DNA of 64,000 bases, taken from positions 992,001 through 1,056,000 of the forward strand of contig NZ_CP070977.1 in the NCBI RefSeq assembly GCF_018417535.1, read 5' to 3'. The notes under the pieces were generated by a model. That model was not told the origin of the DNA, did not search any database, and saw only the letters and a list, made by a program, of their open reading frames with translations. Made by a program: the position numbers and the translations under genes. This DNA comes from Burkholderia pyrrocinia (GTDB lineage: Bacteria > Pseudomonadota > Gammaproteobacteria > Burkholderiales > Burkholderiaceae). Positions within the stretch are counted from its first letter, which is position 1; each line of letters starts with the position of its first letter. Positions 34,103 through 42,612 of this stretch are shown one piece after another.

Positions 34103-34867
34103 ATGGCAGACATCGTGATCGTGGCGAGCGCATTCGGGATGGACCGCGTGCGTCAGGAGGGCCACAGCGCATTCGTCGCGACCGCGGCGGCAGCCGGTGC
34201 GACCGGTTTCGAGGTGCGGCGCGAGCTGTTCGCGTCGGACGACGACGCGGCACCTGGCGCGCTGGCCGTGCTCGGCGCGCAACTGGCCGGGCACGGGCTG
34301 TGGTCGGTCTATTCGACGCCGGCCTCGCTGTACACGGAAACGGGCGCGCTCGACGCCGACGCATTGCGCGACGCGCTCGCGGAAGCCGACGCGCTCGGCG
34401 CGCGCTTCGTGAAATTCCAGCTCGGGGGCTTCGCCGGCGAGGCCCATGCGGCCGACATCGTCGCGCTGTCGCGCGGCGCGCGTGCGCGCGTGGTGGTCGA
34501 GAACGGCCAGCTTTCGGTCGGCGGCGCGCTCGCGCAGTTTCGCGGGCTGTTCCAGGCGCTGGGCGAGGCGGGCATGCCCGACGCGCTCGGGATGACGTTC
34601 GACATCGGCAACTGGCAGTGGCCGGGCGAAGCGCCGCTCGACTGCGCGCAGGTGCTCGCGCCGCATGTGGAATACATTCATTGCAAGGCCGTCGAGGGCG
34701 AGGGCGCGCGCCGTTTCGCGGCGGCGCCGGTGCCGAACGACCCGCTCGTGACCGGTGTGCTCGCGGCGCTGCCGCAGCATGCGCCGCGCGGCATCGAGTT
34801 TCCGTTCGACGCGGCCGACCTGGCCGGCGATGCATGCCGGCGCGTCGCGTGGCTCGCGACCGCGTGA
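34103..34867 (+). CDS. kguE: 2-ketogluconate operon epimerase/isomerase-like protein
   Basis: 254 aa TIM-barrel protein of the sugar phosphate isomerase/AP endonuclease 2 family (FVKFQLGGF, VVVENGQLS, MTFDIGNWQWPGE, and YIHCKAVEG carry the metal-binding Glu/Asp/His set). First gene of a kguE-K-T-D cluster, directly behind the palindrome. KguE is a putative epimerase whose exact reaction is not settled. AAAAAAGGG before the ATG is the ribosome-binding region. Confidence 0.85.
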   Translation: MADIVIVASAFGMDRVRQEGHSAFVATAAAAGATGFEVRRELFASDDDAAPGALAVLGAQLAGHGLWSVYSTPASLYTETGALDADALRDALAEADALGARFVKFQLGGFAGEAHAADIVALSRGARARVVVENGQLSVGGALAQFRGLFQALGEAGMPDALGMTFDIGNWQWPGEAPLDCAQVLAPHVEYIHCKAVEGEGARRFAAAPVPNDPLVTGVLAALPQHAPRGIEFPFDAADLAGDACRRVAWLATA

Positions 34868-34895
34868 CGGCAAACGGATCCCGAGGAGTCCACTC

Positions 34896-35888
34896 ATGAA
34901 AGCAGCACTCGATGTCGTGACCTACGGCGAAGCGATGGCGATGTTCGTCGCGACCGAGCCCGGTCATCTCGCGCATGCGGCGCAATTCACGAAGCGGATC
35001 GCGGGCGCCGACCTGAACGTCGCGATCGGCCTGTCGCGGCTCGGCTTCCGGGTCGGCTGGATGAGCCGCGTCGGCCGCGATTCGTTCGGCGGCTACGTGC
35101 TCGACACGCTGGCGCGCGAAGGCATCGACGCGTCGTGCGTGACCGTCGATCCGCGTTACCCGACCGGTTTCCAGTTGAAGTCGCGCAACGACGACGGCAG
35201 CGACCCGACCGTCGAATATTTCCGCAAGGGCTCGGCCGCGAGCCACCTGTCGTGCGACGACTACGTGGCCGACTACGTGCTCGGCGCGCGCCACCTGCAC
35301 CTGACGGGTGTCGCGCCGGCGATCTCCGCGACGTCGTGCGAACTCGCGTTCCAGCTCGCGCGCGAGATGCGCGCGGCCGGCAAGACGATCTCGTTCGACC
35401 CGAACCTGCGCCCGACGCTGTGGCCGTCCGCGGACGCGATGGCGAAGACGCTGAACGCGTTGGCCACGCTCGCCGACTGGGTGCTGCCGGGCGTCGCCGA
35501 GGGGCGGCAGCTCACCGGGCACGATACGCCGGCCGACATCGCGGGCTTTTATCTCGCGCAGGGCGCGCGCGGCGTCGTGATCAAGCTCGGCGAGCAAGGC
35601 GCGTACTTCCGGATGGCCGACGGCCGCGAAGGCACGGTCGCGGGCGAGCGCGTCGAGCGCGTCGTCGACACGGTCGGCGCCGGCGACGGCTTCGCGGTCG
35701 GCGTGGTCAGCGCGCTGCTGGAAGGCCGGAGCGTCGAGCAGGCCGTCGCGCGCGGCAACCGGATCGGCGCGCTCGCGATCCAGGTGATCGGCGATTCGGA
35801 AGGCCTGCCGACGCGCGACGCACTTGATCGGATCGAAAATGTCAGCAATCGCGCCGATCGCTTAGAGGAAACCGTCACCGCGCAATGA
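34896..35888 (+). CDS. kguK: 2-ketogluconate kinase (PfkB family sugar kinase)
   Basis: 330 aa ribokinase-fold kinase. N-terminal YGEAMAMFV and GGXXX-like GADLNVAIGLSRLG region for sugar binding, C-terminal DTVGAGDGFAVG with the catalytic Asp and anion hole. Phosphorylates 2-ketogluconate to the 6-phosphate; related KDG kinases differ little in sequence, and the assignment rests on the operon. AGGAG precedes the ATG 28 bp after kguE. A 158-bp gap with a degenerate hairpin repeat separates it from kguT. Confidence 0.85.
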   Translation: MKAALDVVTYGEAMAMFVATEPGHLAHAAQFTKRIAGADLNVAIGLSRLGFRVGWMSRVGRDSFGGYVLDTLAREGIDASCVTVDPRYPTGFQLKSRNDDGSDPTVEYFRKGSAASHLSCDDYVADYVLGARHLHLTGVAPAISATSCELAFQLAREMRAAGKTISFDPNLRPTLWPSADAMAKTLNALATLADWVLPGVAEGRQLTGHDTPADIAGFYLAQGARGVVIKLGEQGAYFRMADGREGTVAGERVERVVDTVGAGDGFAVGVVSALLEGRSVEQAVARGNRIGALAIQVIGDSEGLPTRDALDRIENVSNRADRLEETVTAQ

Positions 35889-35939
35889 GAGGCCGGACAC
35901 GGCACAATCCGCGGATCCATTTCGTGCATCAAGCACCGC

Positions 35940-36033
35940 TTTGCGTGCGACCGGACGGCAAAGCAGGCGACCGGAGCGGTGCTGAAGCGCCGGTTCCGGC
36001 CGCGAAGCGCTGAAGCGTCAGCCCGGTCAACAA
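35940..36033. repeat. Degenerate hairpin repeat upstream of kguT
   Basis: ACCGGAGCGGTGCTGAAGCGCCGGTTCCGG followed by CCGCGAAGCGCTGAAGCGTCAGCCCGGTCAAC retains the layout of the GCATGGGA-type units (hairpin, CCGCGAAGC linker, GGTC(A/G)AC end) with several mismatches and no intact GCATGGGA box. As at the other sites, the 3' end runs into the Shine-Dalgarno AAAGGAG of the next gene. Confidence 0.6.
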
Positions 36034-36046
36034 AGGAGACATTCTG

Positions 36047-37327
36047 ATGGCAACCAATCTCGCAGCCCGACGCTGGTGGACGATCATGCCGATCGTCTTC
36101 ATCACCTACAGCCTCGCCTACCTCGACCGCGCGAACTACGGGTTCGCGGCGGCGGCCGGCATCAACCAGGATCTCGGGATCAGCAAGGGCCTGTCGTCGC
36201 TGATCGGCGCGCTGTTCTTCCTCGGCTACTTCTTCTTCCAGATTCCCGGCGCGATCTATGCGGAACGCCGCAGCGTGAAGAAGCTGGTGTTCGTCAGCCT
36301 GATCCTGTGGGGCGGCTGCGCGGCGCTCACGGGCGTGGTCAGCAACATCCCGTCGCTGATGGCGATCCGCTTCGTGCTCGGCGTCGTCGAGGCGGCCGTG
36401 ATGCCGGCGATGCTGATCTACATCAGCAACTGGTTCACGAAGAACGAGCGCTCGCGCGCGAACACGTTCCTGATCCTCGGCAACCCGGTCACCGTGCTGT
36501 GGATGTCGATCCTGTCGGGCTATCTCGTGCACGAATTCGGCTGGCGCCACATGTTCATCGCCGAAGGCGTGCCGGCCGTCCTCTGGGCCGTGTGCTGGTG
36601 GTTCCTCGTGCAGGACAAGCCGGCCGATTCGCCGTGGCTCGACGCGCAGGAAAAACGCGACCTCGACGCCGCGCTCGCGGCCGAGCAGGCGGCGATCAAG
36701 CCGGTGCGCAACTATGGCGAGGCGTTCCGCTCGCCGGCCGTGATCAAGCTGTGCGCGCAGTATTTCTGCTGGAGCATCGGCGTGTACGGCTTCGTGCTGT
36801 GGCTGCCGTCGATCGTCAAGAACGGCTCCGATCTCGGGATGGTCGCGACCGGCTGGCTGTCCGCGCTGCCGTATCTCGCGGCGACGATCGCGATGCTCGC
36901 CGCATCGTGGGCGTCCGACAAGGTCGGCTCGCGGCGCGGCTTCGTATGGCCGTTCCTGCTGATCGGCGCGGCCGCGTTCGCCGCGTCGTACGCGCTCGGT
37001 TCGTCGCATTTCTGGATCTCGTATGCGCTGCTGGTCGTCGCGGGCGCCGCGATGTATGCACCGTACGGCCCGTTCTTCGCGATCGTGCCGGAACTGCTGC
37101 CGAAGAACGTCGCCGGCGGCGCGATGGCGCTGATCAACAGCATGGGCGCGCTCGGGTCGTTCGTCGGCTCGTACTTCGTCGGCTACCTGAACGGCGCGAC
37201 CGGCTCGCCCGTCGCGTCGTACGCATTCATGAGCGCCGCGCTCGTCGCCGCGGTGATCCTCACGCTGTCCGTCAAACCCCAGGCGCGCGATGCGCATGCG
37301 CTCGCCGCGCCGCTGCAAGGAAAATGA
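36047..37327 (+). CDS. kguT: 2-ketogluconate transporter (MFS, ACS family)
   Basis: 426 aa with 12 predicted helices. N-terminal ITYSLAYLDRANYGFAAAAGI is the signature of the anion:cation symporter family of MFS (ExuT, GudP, KguT), and GWRHMFIAEGVPAVLW is conserved in the same family. Imports 2-ketogluconate. Overlaps kguD by ATGA, showing coupled translation. Confidence 0.88.
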   Translation: MATNLAARRWWTIMPIVFITYSLAYLDRANYGFAAAAGINQDLGISKGLSSLIGALFFLGYFFFQIPGAIYAERRSVKKLVFVSLILWGGCAALTGVVSNIPSLMAIRFVLGVVEAAVMPAMLIYISNWFTKNERSRANTFLILGNPVTVLWMSILSGYLVHEFGWRHMFIAEGVPAVLWAVCWWFLVQDKPADSPWLDAQEKRDLDAALAAEQAAIKPVRNYGEAFRSPAVIKLCAQYFCWSIGVYGFVLWLPSIVKNGSDLGMVATGWLSALPYLAATIAMLAASWASDKVGSRRGFVWPFLLIGAAAFAASYALGSSHFWISYALLVVAGAAMYAPYGPFFAIVPELLPKNVAGGAMALINSMGALGSFVGSYFVGYLNGATGSPVASYAFMSAALVAAVILTLSVKPQARDAHALAAPLQGK

Positions 37328-38310
37328 AACTGATGAAGCCTCGTATCGTCGCGTACAAGCCGCTGCCCGATGACGTTCTCGCGTACCTGCGCGAGCATGC
37401 GGACGTCGTGCAGGCCGACGGCGCCGACGCACTCGCCGACGCACTCGCCGATGCGCTCGGCGATGCGGATGGCGCGATCGGCGCGAGCCTGAAGGTCACG
37501 CCGCAGATGCTCGACCGCGCGCCGCGGCTGAAGGCCTGGTCGACGATCTCGGTCGGCTACGACAACTTCGACGTCGCGGATCTCACGCGGCGCGGCATCG
37601 TGCTCGCGCATACGCCGGACGTGCTGACCGAGTCGACCGCCGATACGGTGTTTGCGCTGATCCTGGCGTCCGCGCGGCGCGTGGTCGAGCTGGCCGAGTG
37701 GGTGAAGGCCGGCCACTGGCATCGCAGCATCGGCCCCGACCTGTATGGCACCGACGTGCAGGGCAAGACGCTCGGCATCGTCGGGCTCGGGCGGATCGGC
37801 GGCGCGGTCGCGCGCCGCGCGGCGCTCGGCTTCCGGATGCAGGTGCTGTACGCGAACCGGTCCGCGCATGCCGAAGCCGAGACGCAGTACGGCGCGCGGC
37901 GCGTGACGCTCGACGAACTGCTCGCGCAGTCGGATTTCGTGTGCGTGCAGGTGCCGCTGTCGCCGGAAACGCACCACCTGATCGGCGCGGCCGAATTCGC
38001 GAAGATGAAGCGCGGCGCGATCCTGATCAACGCGTCGCGCGGGCCCGTCGTCGACGAGGCCGCGCTGGTCGACGCGCTGCGTGCGGGCACGATCCGCGGC
38101 GCGGGGCTCGACGTGTTCGAGAAGGAGCCGTTGCCGGCGGATTCGCCGCTGCTGCAGATGAAGAATGTCGTCGCGCTGCCGCATATCGGCTCCGCGACGC
38201 ACGAGACGCGCCACGCGATGGCACGCTGCGCTGCGGAAAACCTGGTCGGCGCGCTGGCCGGCACGCTGCGCACGAATCTCGTCAATCCGGACGCGCTCGA
38301 GCGGGCCTGA
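37324..38310 (+). CDS. kguD: 2-ketogluconate-6-phosphate reductase (D-isomer 2-hydroxyacid dehydrogenase family)
   Basis: 328 aa. NAD(P)-binding GLGRIGG (154-160), catalytic Arg239 (NASRGPVVDE), Glu268 (DVFEKEP) and His287 (LPHIGSAT). Reduces 2-keto-6-phosphogluconate to 6-phosphogluconate, feeding the Entner-Doudoroff or pentose phosphate route. Start ATG 37324 overlaps kguT; a second ATG at 37333 is possible. Residues 34-45 are three copies of ADAL encoded by a near-exact 12-bp tandem repeat (37423-37458), probably a local expansion in a surface helix. Confidence 0.87.
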   Translation: MKLMKPRIVAYKPLPDDVLAYLREHADVVQADGADALADALADALGDADGAIGASLKVTPQMLDRAPRLKAWSTISVGYDNFDVADLTRRGIVLAHTPDVLTESTADTVFALILASARRVVELAEWVKAGHWHRSIGPDLYGTDVQGKTLGIVGLGRIGGAVARRAALGFRMQVLYANRSAHAEAETQYGARRVTLDELLAQSDFVCVQVPLSPETHHLIGAAEFAKMKRGAILINASRGPVVDEAALVDALRAGTIRGAGLDVFEKEPLPADSPLLQMKNVVALPHIGSATHETRHAMARCAAENLVGALAGTLRTNLVNPDALERA

Positions 38311-38483
38311 GCCGCGCAGGGTAACGGGCCGACAGCCGGCCGGCGGGGTGTCGGTGCGGTTAGAGTCGATGGTCTTGGTGCCGGAGGGCTGGCTGCGTTA
38401 TGATCGCCCGCTCGTCGCCACGACACCACGGCAACCCTGCCGGCGGCGTCCGGCGACGGGCATCCGCGCCAGGTCCGGTGCGG

Positions 38484-38733
38484 CCGACTGCTTTTGCATG
38501 CGACTGGGGCGGGCGCCGACGCGCCGGCGCCGATCGACCGCGAAGCATGGGACCAGCGTAAGCGCTAAAGCGCTAACGCTGATCGACCGCGAAGCATGGG
38601 ACCAGCGTAAGCGCTAAAGCGCTAACGCTGATCGACCGCGAAGCATGGGACCAGCGTAAGCGCTAAAGCGCTAACGCTGGTCGACCGCGAAGCATGGGAC
38701 CAGCGTAAGCGCTAAAGCGCTAACGCTGGTCGA
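38484..38733. repeat. 49-bp tandem hairpin repeat array upstream of ptxS
   Basis: The 513-bp gap between kguD and ptxS contains one degenerate unit (about 38484-38530) and four near-identical 49-bp units starting at 38531, 38580, 38629 and 38678. Each reads GATCGACCGCGAAGCATGGG, then a hairpin ACCAGCGTAAGCGCT / AGCGCTAACGCTGGT with AA loop and one A-A mismatch. Units 3 and 4 share GGTC where units 1 and 2 end GATC. The last unit runs into GACAGAGGAG. Nothing else was recognised in 38311-38483 or 38734-38823. Confidence 0.93.
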
Positions 38734-38823
38734 CAGAGGAGTCTGCCGGGTGGCTTTCGTATCCAACAACAAAGGTCCGTCTGCTCACGAAGCGGCGCGG
38801 ATCGTACGTCGCGAGGCTCGACA

Positions 38824-39867
38824 GTGACCGATTCGCAACCTACCACGACGCGTCCGGCGACGATCAGCGACGTCGCGCGCGAGGCCGGCACGGGCAAGAC
38901 CAGCGTTTCGCGCTTCCTGAACGGCGAGACGCATGTGCTGTCCGTCGATCTGCGCCAGCGGATCGAAGCGGCGATCGCGCGGCTCAACTACCGGCCGAAC
39001 CAGATGGCGCGCGGGCTCAAGCGCGGCCGCAACCGGCTGCTCGGGATGCTCGCGGCCGACCTGACCAATCCTTACACCGTCGAAGTGCTGCAGGGCGTCG
39101 AGGCCGCGTGCCATGCGCTCGGCTACATGCCGCTCATCTGTCATGCGGCGAACGAGGTCGAGATGGAGCGCCGCTTCCTGCAGCTGCTCACGACCTACCG
39201 TGTCGAAGGGCTGATCGTCAACGCGCTCGGCGCCGAAGAGGATGTGCTGCGCCCGTTGCGCGGCGCCGGCATCCCGGCCGTGCTCGTCGACCGGACCGTC
39301 GAGGGCTTCGAGGCCGACCTGATCGGCCTCGACAACGCCGATGCGATCGAGACGGCGCTCGCGCACCTGGTCGAACACGGCTTCGACGCGATCCATTTCG
39401 TCGTGCAGCCGTTCGAGCGCGTCAGCTCGCGGCGCGTGCGCGAGGCCGCGTTCCGCGCGGCGCTGGACGCGCGCGGGCTGCCGGTGCCGTCGACGGTCGT
39501 GCTCGATCTGAACGAGCCCGGCGCGGCCGCGGCGGCGCTCGCCGACGTCGATACACGCATCGACGACGCGGCACGGCGCGGCGTGCGTGCGGCGCTGTTC
39601 GCCGCGAACGCGCCGGTCGCGCTCGCGATCGCGCGCCACCTGCGCGCGCGTTTCGGCGCCGCGTGGCAGCAGCAGGCGGCGCTGCTGTCGATCGACGATC
39701 CGGAATGGGCCGAGCTGATCGGCATCACGACGATCCGTCAGCCGACCTACGAAATCGGCTACAAGGCCGTCGAATTCGTGCACGAGCGGATCGACGGCGC
39801 AGCAGGCGACGTGCGCGTCGCGATGCTGCCGGGCGAGCTGATTGCGCGCGCGTCGACCGCAAGCTGA
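38824..39867 (+). CDS. ptxS: LacI family repressor of 2-ketogluconate genes
   Basis: 347 aa from a GTG start. N-terminal LacI helix-turn-helix with hinge (TISDVAREAGTGKTSVSRFLNG, ending NYRPNQMARGL), then a periplasmic-binding-like sugar domain (LGMLAADLTNPYTVEVLQGVE, VDRTVEGFEADLIGLDN). Position after kguD and the PtxS-type palindrome before kguE identify it as the operon regulator, releasing DNA on binding 2-ketogluconate. The start is the first plausible codon before the HTH; 90 bp separate it from the repeat array and no strong ribosome site is visible. Confidence 0.88.
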   Translation: MTDSQPTTTRPATISDVAREAGTGKTSVSRFLNGETHVLSVDLRQRIEAAIARLNYRPNQMARGLKRGRNRLLGMLAADLTNPYTVEVLQGVEAACHALGYMPLICHAANEVEMERRFLQLLTTYRVEGLIVNALGAEEDVLRPLRGAGIPAVLVDRTVEGFEADLIGLDNADAIETALAHLVEHGFDAIHFVVQPFERVSSRRVREAAFRAALDARGLPVPSTVVLDLNEPGAAAAALADVDTRIDDAARRGVRAALFAANAPVALAIARHLRARFGAAWQQQAALLSIDDPEWAELIGITTIRQPTYEIGYKAVEFVHERIDGAAGDVRVAMLPGELIARASTAS

Positions 39868-39920
39868 GTATCATTCGGGGCACGCAGCGCGTCAGTGCGC
39901 TGCCCCGAACAAGGAAATAC

Positions 39921-40709
39921 ATGACTGTCGCTCCCGTCACGCTGGCGGTGCTGATCGCCGCCACGCTGATCATCGCGCTGCTGCCGCTCGTCCTCTTCCG
40001 CATCCTGCGCAAGCCGCTTGCGCTCAACCGCCGCGACACGATCGTCGGCGTCGCCGTCTTCACGCTGTTCGCGATGATCGTCGAACGCGCATTCCACGGT
40101 CTTGTGCTGAGCCAGACGCCGCCGGATGGCTGGCTGACGCAGCCGCTCGCGTTCGTCGCGTACAGCGCGCTCGCGACCGCCGTGTTCGAGGAAGTCGGCC
40201 GCTATCTCGGGATGCGTTTCCTGAACCGGCGCTACGGCGCGTCGGCCGGCGACGGCCGCGCGATCGGCTACGGGATCGGCCACGGCGGCGCCGAAGCGTG
40301 GTTCGTCGGCGTGCTCGTGTGGGGCCAGTGGTCGTATCTCGCGTGGCTGGCAAGCCGCGGCCAGCTCGAGACGCAACTGGCCGACCTGCCGGGCGATACC
40401 GTCGTGCGGCTGCATGTGATGCTCGCGACGCTGTCGGTACAGTCGATCCTGCTGTTGCTGCTCGAACGCTGCGCGGCATTCGTGCTGCAGCTTGCGCTGT
40501 CGGTGCTGGTATGGCGCGGCGTGCGCGCGGGCCGCGCGGGCGTGTTGCCGCTCGCGATCGTGCTGCATGCGCTCGCGGCGGCGCCGGCGCTGCTGTACCA
40601 GGTGCGCGTGCTGCCGGCCGGATGGGTCGAGGCTGCGTATTTCGTGCTGGCCGCGATCCTGGTCGTCGTGATGATCAAGACGTGCCGGCCGTCGCATACG
40701 GCAGCCTGA
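39921..40709 (+). CDS. YhfC family intramembrane protease-like protein
   Basis: 262 aa with about seven membrane helices. The motif EEVGR (90-94) and GHGGAEA (120-126) supply the Glu and His residues of YhfC/CPBP-like glutamic intramembrane proteases. Substrate unknown. AAGGAA precedes ATG 39921. Followed by a small protein gene after 13 bp, likely co-transcribed. Confidence 0.8.
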   Translation: MTVAPVTLAVLIAATLIIALLPLVLFRILRKPLALNRRDTIVGVAVFTLFAMIVERAFHGLVLSQTPPDGWLTQPLAFVAYSALATAVFEEVGRYLGMRFLNRRYGASAGDGRAIGYGIGHGGAEAWFVGVLVWGQWSYLAWLASRGQLETQLADLPGDTVVRLHVMLATLSVQSILLLLLERCAAFVLQLALSVLVWRGVRAGRAGVLPLAIVLHALAAAPALLYQVRVLPAGWVEAAYFVLAAILVVVMIKTCRPSHTAA

Positions 40710-40722
40710 CGGGAGAGACGGG

Positions 40723-41085
40723 ATGGACGACTACCTGATCGAATGCCAGAGCGCGGAATTCGACGCGCTCGCGCGCGTGATCTGCGATCTCTTTCCGGAG
40801 CAGACGCGCTTCACCGAAAGCAGCGACGAGCGCGGGCGGTTCCTGTCCGTGCACTGGCTCGCGATGCGTTTCGGCGCGACGCCGAAGCGGATGACGCTCG
40901 ATATCCGCGTCGTGCCGGCCGCGCTCGCGCGCTACCTGGCGCTCAGGCCGATGCAGCGCGCGCGCAGCCATGCGGTGCTGCATGCGTATACGGAAGCGAT
41001 GCTCGGGTCGCTCGAGGAGCGGCACGCGGCCGGCGAGGCCGTCGAGCGCAACGCGGAACTCGAACTCGACGAAGACTTTGCGTGA
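40723..41085 (+). CDS. Small conserved protein, possibly DUF3022
   Basis: 120 aa, soluble and acidic at the C-terminus (ELELDEDFA). Features: EFDALARVICDLFPEQ, then RFGATPKRMTLDIRV, and a helical end. It resembles a Burkholderia-restricted family I recall as DUF3022, but I cannot confirm it. GGGAG precedes the ATG; 13 bp after the YhfC-like gene. Confidence 0.65.
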   Translation: MDDYLIECQSAEFDALARVICDLFPEQTRFTESSDERGRFLSVHWLAMRFGATPKRMTLDIRVVPAALARYLALRPMQRARSHAVLHAYTEAMLGSLEERHAAGEAVERNAELELDEDFA

Positions 41086-41091
41086 GCGGGT

Positions 41092-41112
41092 GCGCCGGCA
41101 TCATGCCGGCGC
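41092..41112. terminator. Hairpin between convergent genes
   Basis: GCGCCGGCA-TCA-TGCCGGCGC, perfect 9-bp stem without a T run, in the 33-bp gap between two convergent genes. Confidence 0.4.
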
Positions 41113-41118
41113 GGCGGA

Positions 41119-41550
41119 TTACGCGTCGCGGTAGACCTGCGCGAAGCGCTGCGCCTGCACGACGCCGTAGTCGCCGGGCGCGTACTGCATTACCCAGTCG
41201 CCGGCGACGCCGCGCAGCGTGTCGCCGTTTTCGGAGCGGGCGATCGTAAATGGCTCGTCCATTCGGCGCGCGAGCACGACGGTCGGCCGATTCCGGTAGG
41301 CGCCCGGCGCGCCGTGCGCGAGTGCCGGATCGGCGGGCAGGTATTTGGCGTCGAAGCGCGCACGCGACACGACCCAGCGGTCGCCGGTCGAGCCCGTGAT
41401 CAGCGCGTCGCCCGCCACATAGCGGTTCGGGCCTTCGAGGCTCATCAGTTCGCCGTCGGCGTCCGCGAATGAAACGGCGACGGTTTCGTCCTTGACGACG
41501 CGACGGGCCTGCGGGTCGGTGCGCAGATCGATGTGCTTGAGTTCGAGCAT
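41119..41550 (-). CDS. PGDYG-motif protein
   Basis: 143 aa. Carries the family-naming motif PGDYGVV near the C-terminus, preceded by GDWVMQYA, plus RWVVSRARFDAKYLP. Small soluble protein widespread in Burkholderia and relatives; possibly related to phosphoheptose-like or plasmid proteins, but no function is established. Single gene, convergent with its left neighbour. Confidence 0.75.
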   Translation of the reverse strand: MLELKHIDLRTDPQARRVVKDETVAVSFADADGELMSLEGPNRYVAGDALITGSTGDRWVVSRARFDAKYLPADPALAHGAPGAYRNRPTVVLARRMDEPFTIARSENGDTLRGVAGDWVMQYAPGDYGVVQAQRFAQVYRDA

Positions 41551-41685
41551 GGCGAGGAAGTGCGGGAAAAGCCGGGAGCTTATCCCGAATTCGGCGCGCC
41601 GTGTGGCGTGCGCCGATCGCCGGCAGGACGCGCGGCGCCGTTCGGCCCGGACGGGCGGCGCGGCGCGGCGCCGGCGGGGCGGGCG

Positions 41686-42237
41686 TCAGGGTTGCGCGGG
41701 TGCGCTCGCAGCCTGCGCGGCTGCCGCCTTGCCTTCCTTGCCCTTCGTCTTGCCCTTGCCGCGGTGCTCGCCGCCATGGTTCAGCCAGCTACGGAACGTC
41801 GTGTCGGCCAGCGCCTTCTGCTCGGCCGGGAAGCTCCCGTAGAGCGGCGCGAACGCGTCGGCGAGCTTCTTCGCGCCGTCGGCGTTCGCCTGCGACAGTT
41901 CCGCATACTGCTTCATGTCGTCGAGCGCGGAGACGTCGTGCTTGGCCATCCGGTCGCGATAGAGGCGGCCCATCGTTTCGCCGTTGTCGCGCATCGTGTC
42001 GGCGAAGGTCTTCCATTGCGGTTCCTGCGCGGACGTGATCTTCAACTGGTCGTGCAGGTACTTGATGCGCTGCTCGACGCGCGCTTCGTGGCGTGCCGCG
42101 CGCTGCTCGGCGCTCGGGGCCGACGCCGCGGCCGCGGCCGTCGTGGCCGGAGCGGGCGCTTGCGGCTGCGCCGGGGTTTGCGCGAACGCACTGGCTGCAA
42201 CGACGAGCGTAGCGAGGGTGAGCGAGATTTTCTTCAT
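41686..42237 (-). CDS. Spy/CpxP-like LTXXQ-motif periplasmic protein
   Basis: 183 aa. Signal peptide ending AFA (residue 22), an Ala/Pro-rich segment, then helices with HDQLKITSAQEPQWKTFADTMRDN and a later LADAFAPLYGSFPAEQKALAD, both matching LTxxQ-type repeats of Spy/CpxP chaperones. Ends with a Lys/Gly-rich then Ala-rich tail. Probably an envelope-stress periplasmic chaperone; no Cpx system is adjacent. AGAG precedes the chosen ATG. Confidence 0.82.
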   Translation of the reverse strand: MKKISLTLATLVVAASAFAQTPAQPQAPAPATTAAAAASAPSAEQRAARHEARVEQRIKYLHDQLKITSAQEPQWKTFADTMRDNGETMGRLYRDRMAKHDVSALDDMKQYAELSQANADGAKKLADAFAPLYGSFPAEQKALADTTFRSWLNHGGEHRGKGKTKGKEGKAAAAQAASAPAQP

Positions 42238-42612
42238 GGTTGGCTCTCCGGGGTGGTGTCTTGCGAGCGGGCGCGGCGGCAACTGCCGCAAGCGCGTATC
42301 TCGCGTCGCATGCTATTAGTAGCACGTTGCATGCGGCGCGGCAGTGAATGCGACACTTGCTTACATCCGAAACGAATCGAAATTGAAAGGGACACAGCGG
42401 GTCGGCACGGGGCCCGCGAGGGTCCGGCGCGTACCGGCGACGGGCGCGGCAAACCCGATCCGGATGCGGCCGTTGCGCACGGACAAGGCTGCGTGACCGC
42501 ATGGCAGTGCGCGATGCCTCGGTCGTGCGACGCCGTTTGGGCGCACCGGCGTTCGGCGCTATCATCGCGTCACCTTCCACTTAGCCGGCGCGTCGTACGC
42601 CGGCCCAGCCTC
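42238..42612. other. Intergenic region between two divergent genes
   Basis: No gene seen. It must hold the promoters of the Spy/CpxP-like gene and the asnC-type gene. The stretch 42300-42390 is less GC-rich (GCTATTAGTAGCA, a small inverted repeat GCTA-TTAG-TAGC, lies at 42311). Confidence 0.45.

Noticed and set aside
38165..38617. Open frame reading through the tandem hairpins (peptide with repeated AKALTLIDREAWDQ)
   Set aside because: It overlaps the end of kguD and the repeat units; the periodic peptide simply reflects the 49-bp repeat, and a similar frame occurs over the exbD array.
38484..38733. Regularly spaced repeats suggesting a CRISPR array
   Set aside because: The units are directly abutting 49-bp palindromic repeats without unique spacers, and no cas genes are present.
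41092..41112. Riboswitch or small RNA at the GCGCCGGCA hairpin
   Set aside because: A simple 9-bp stem between convergent genes is better explained as a transcript-end hairpin.
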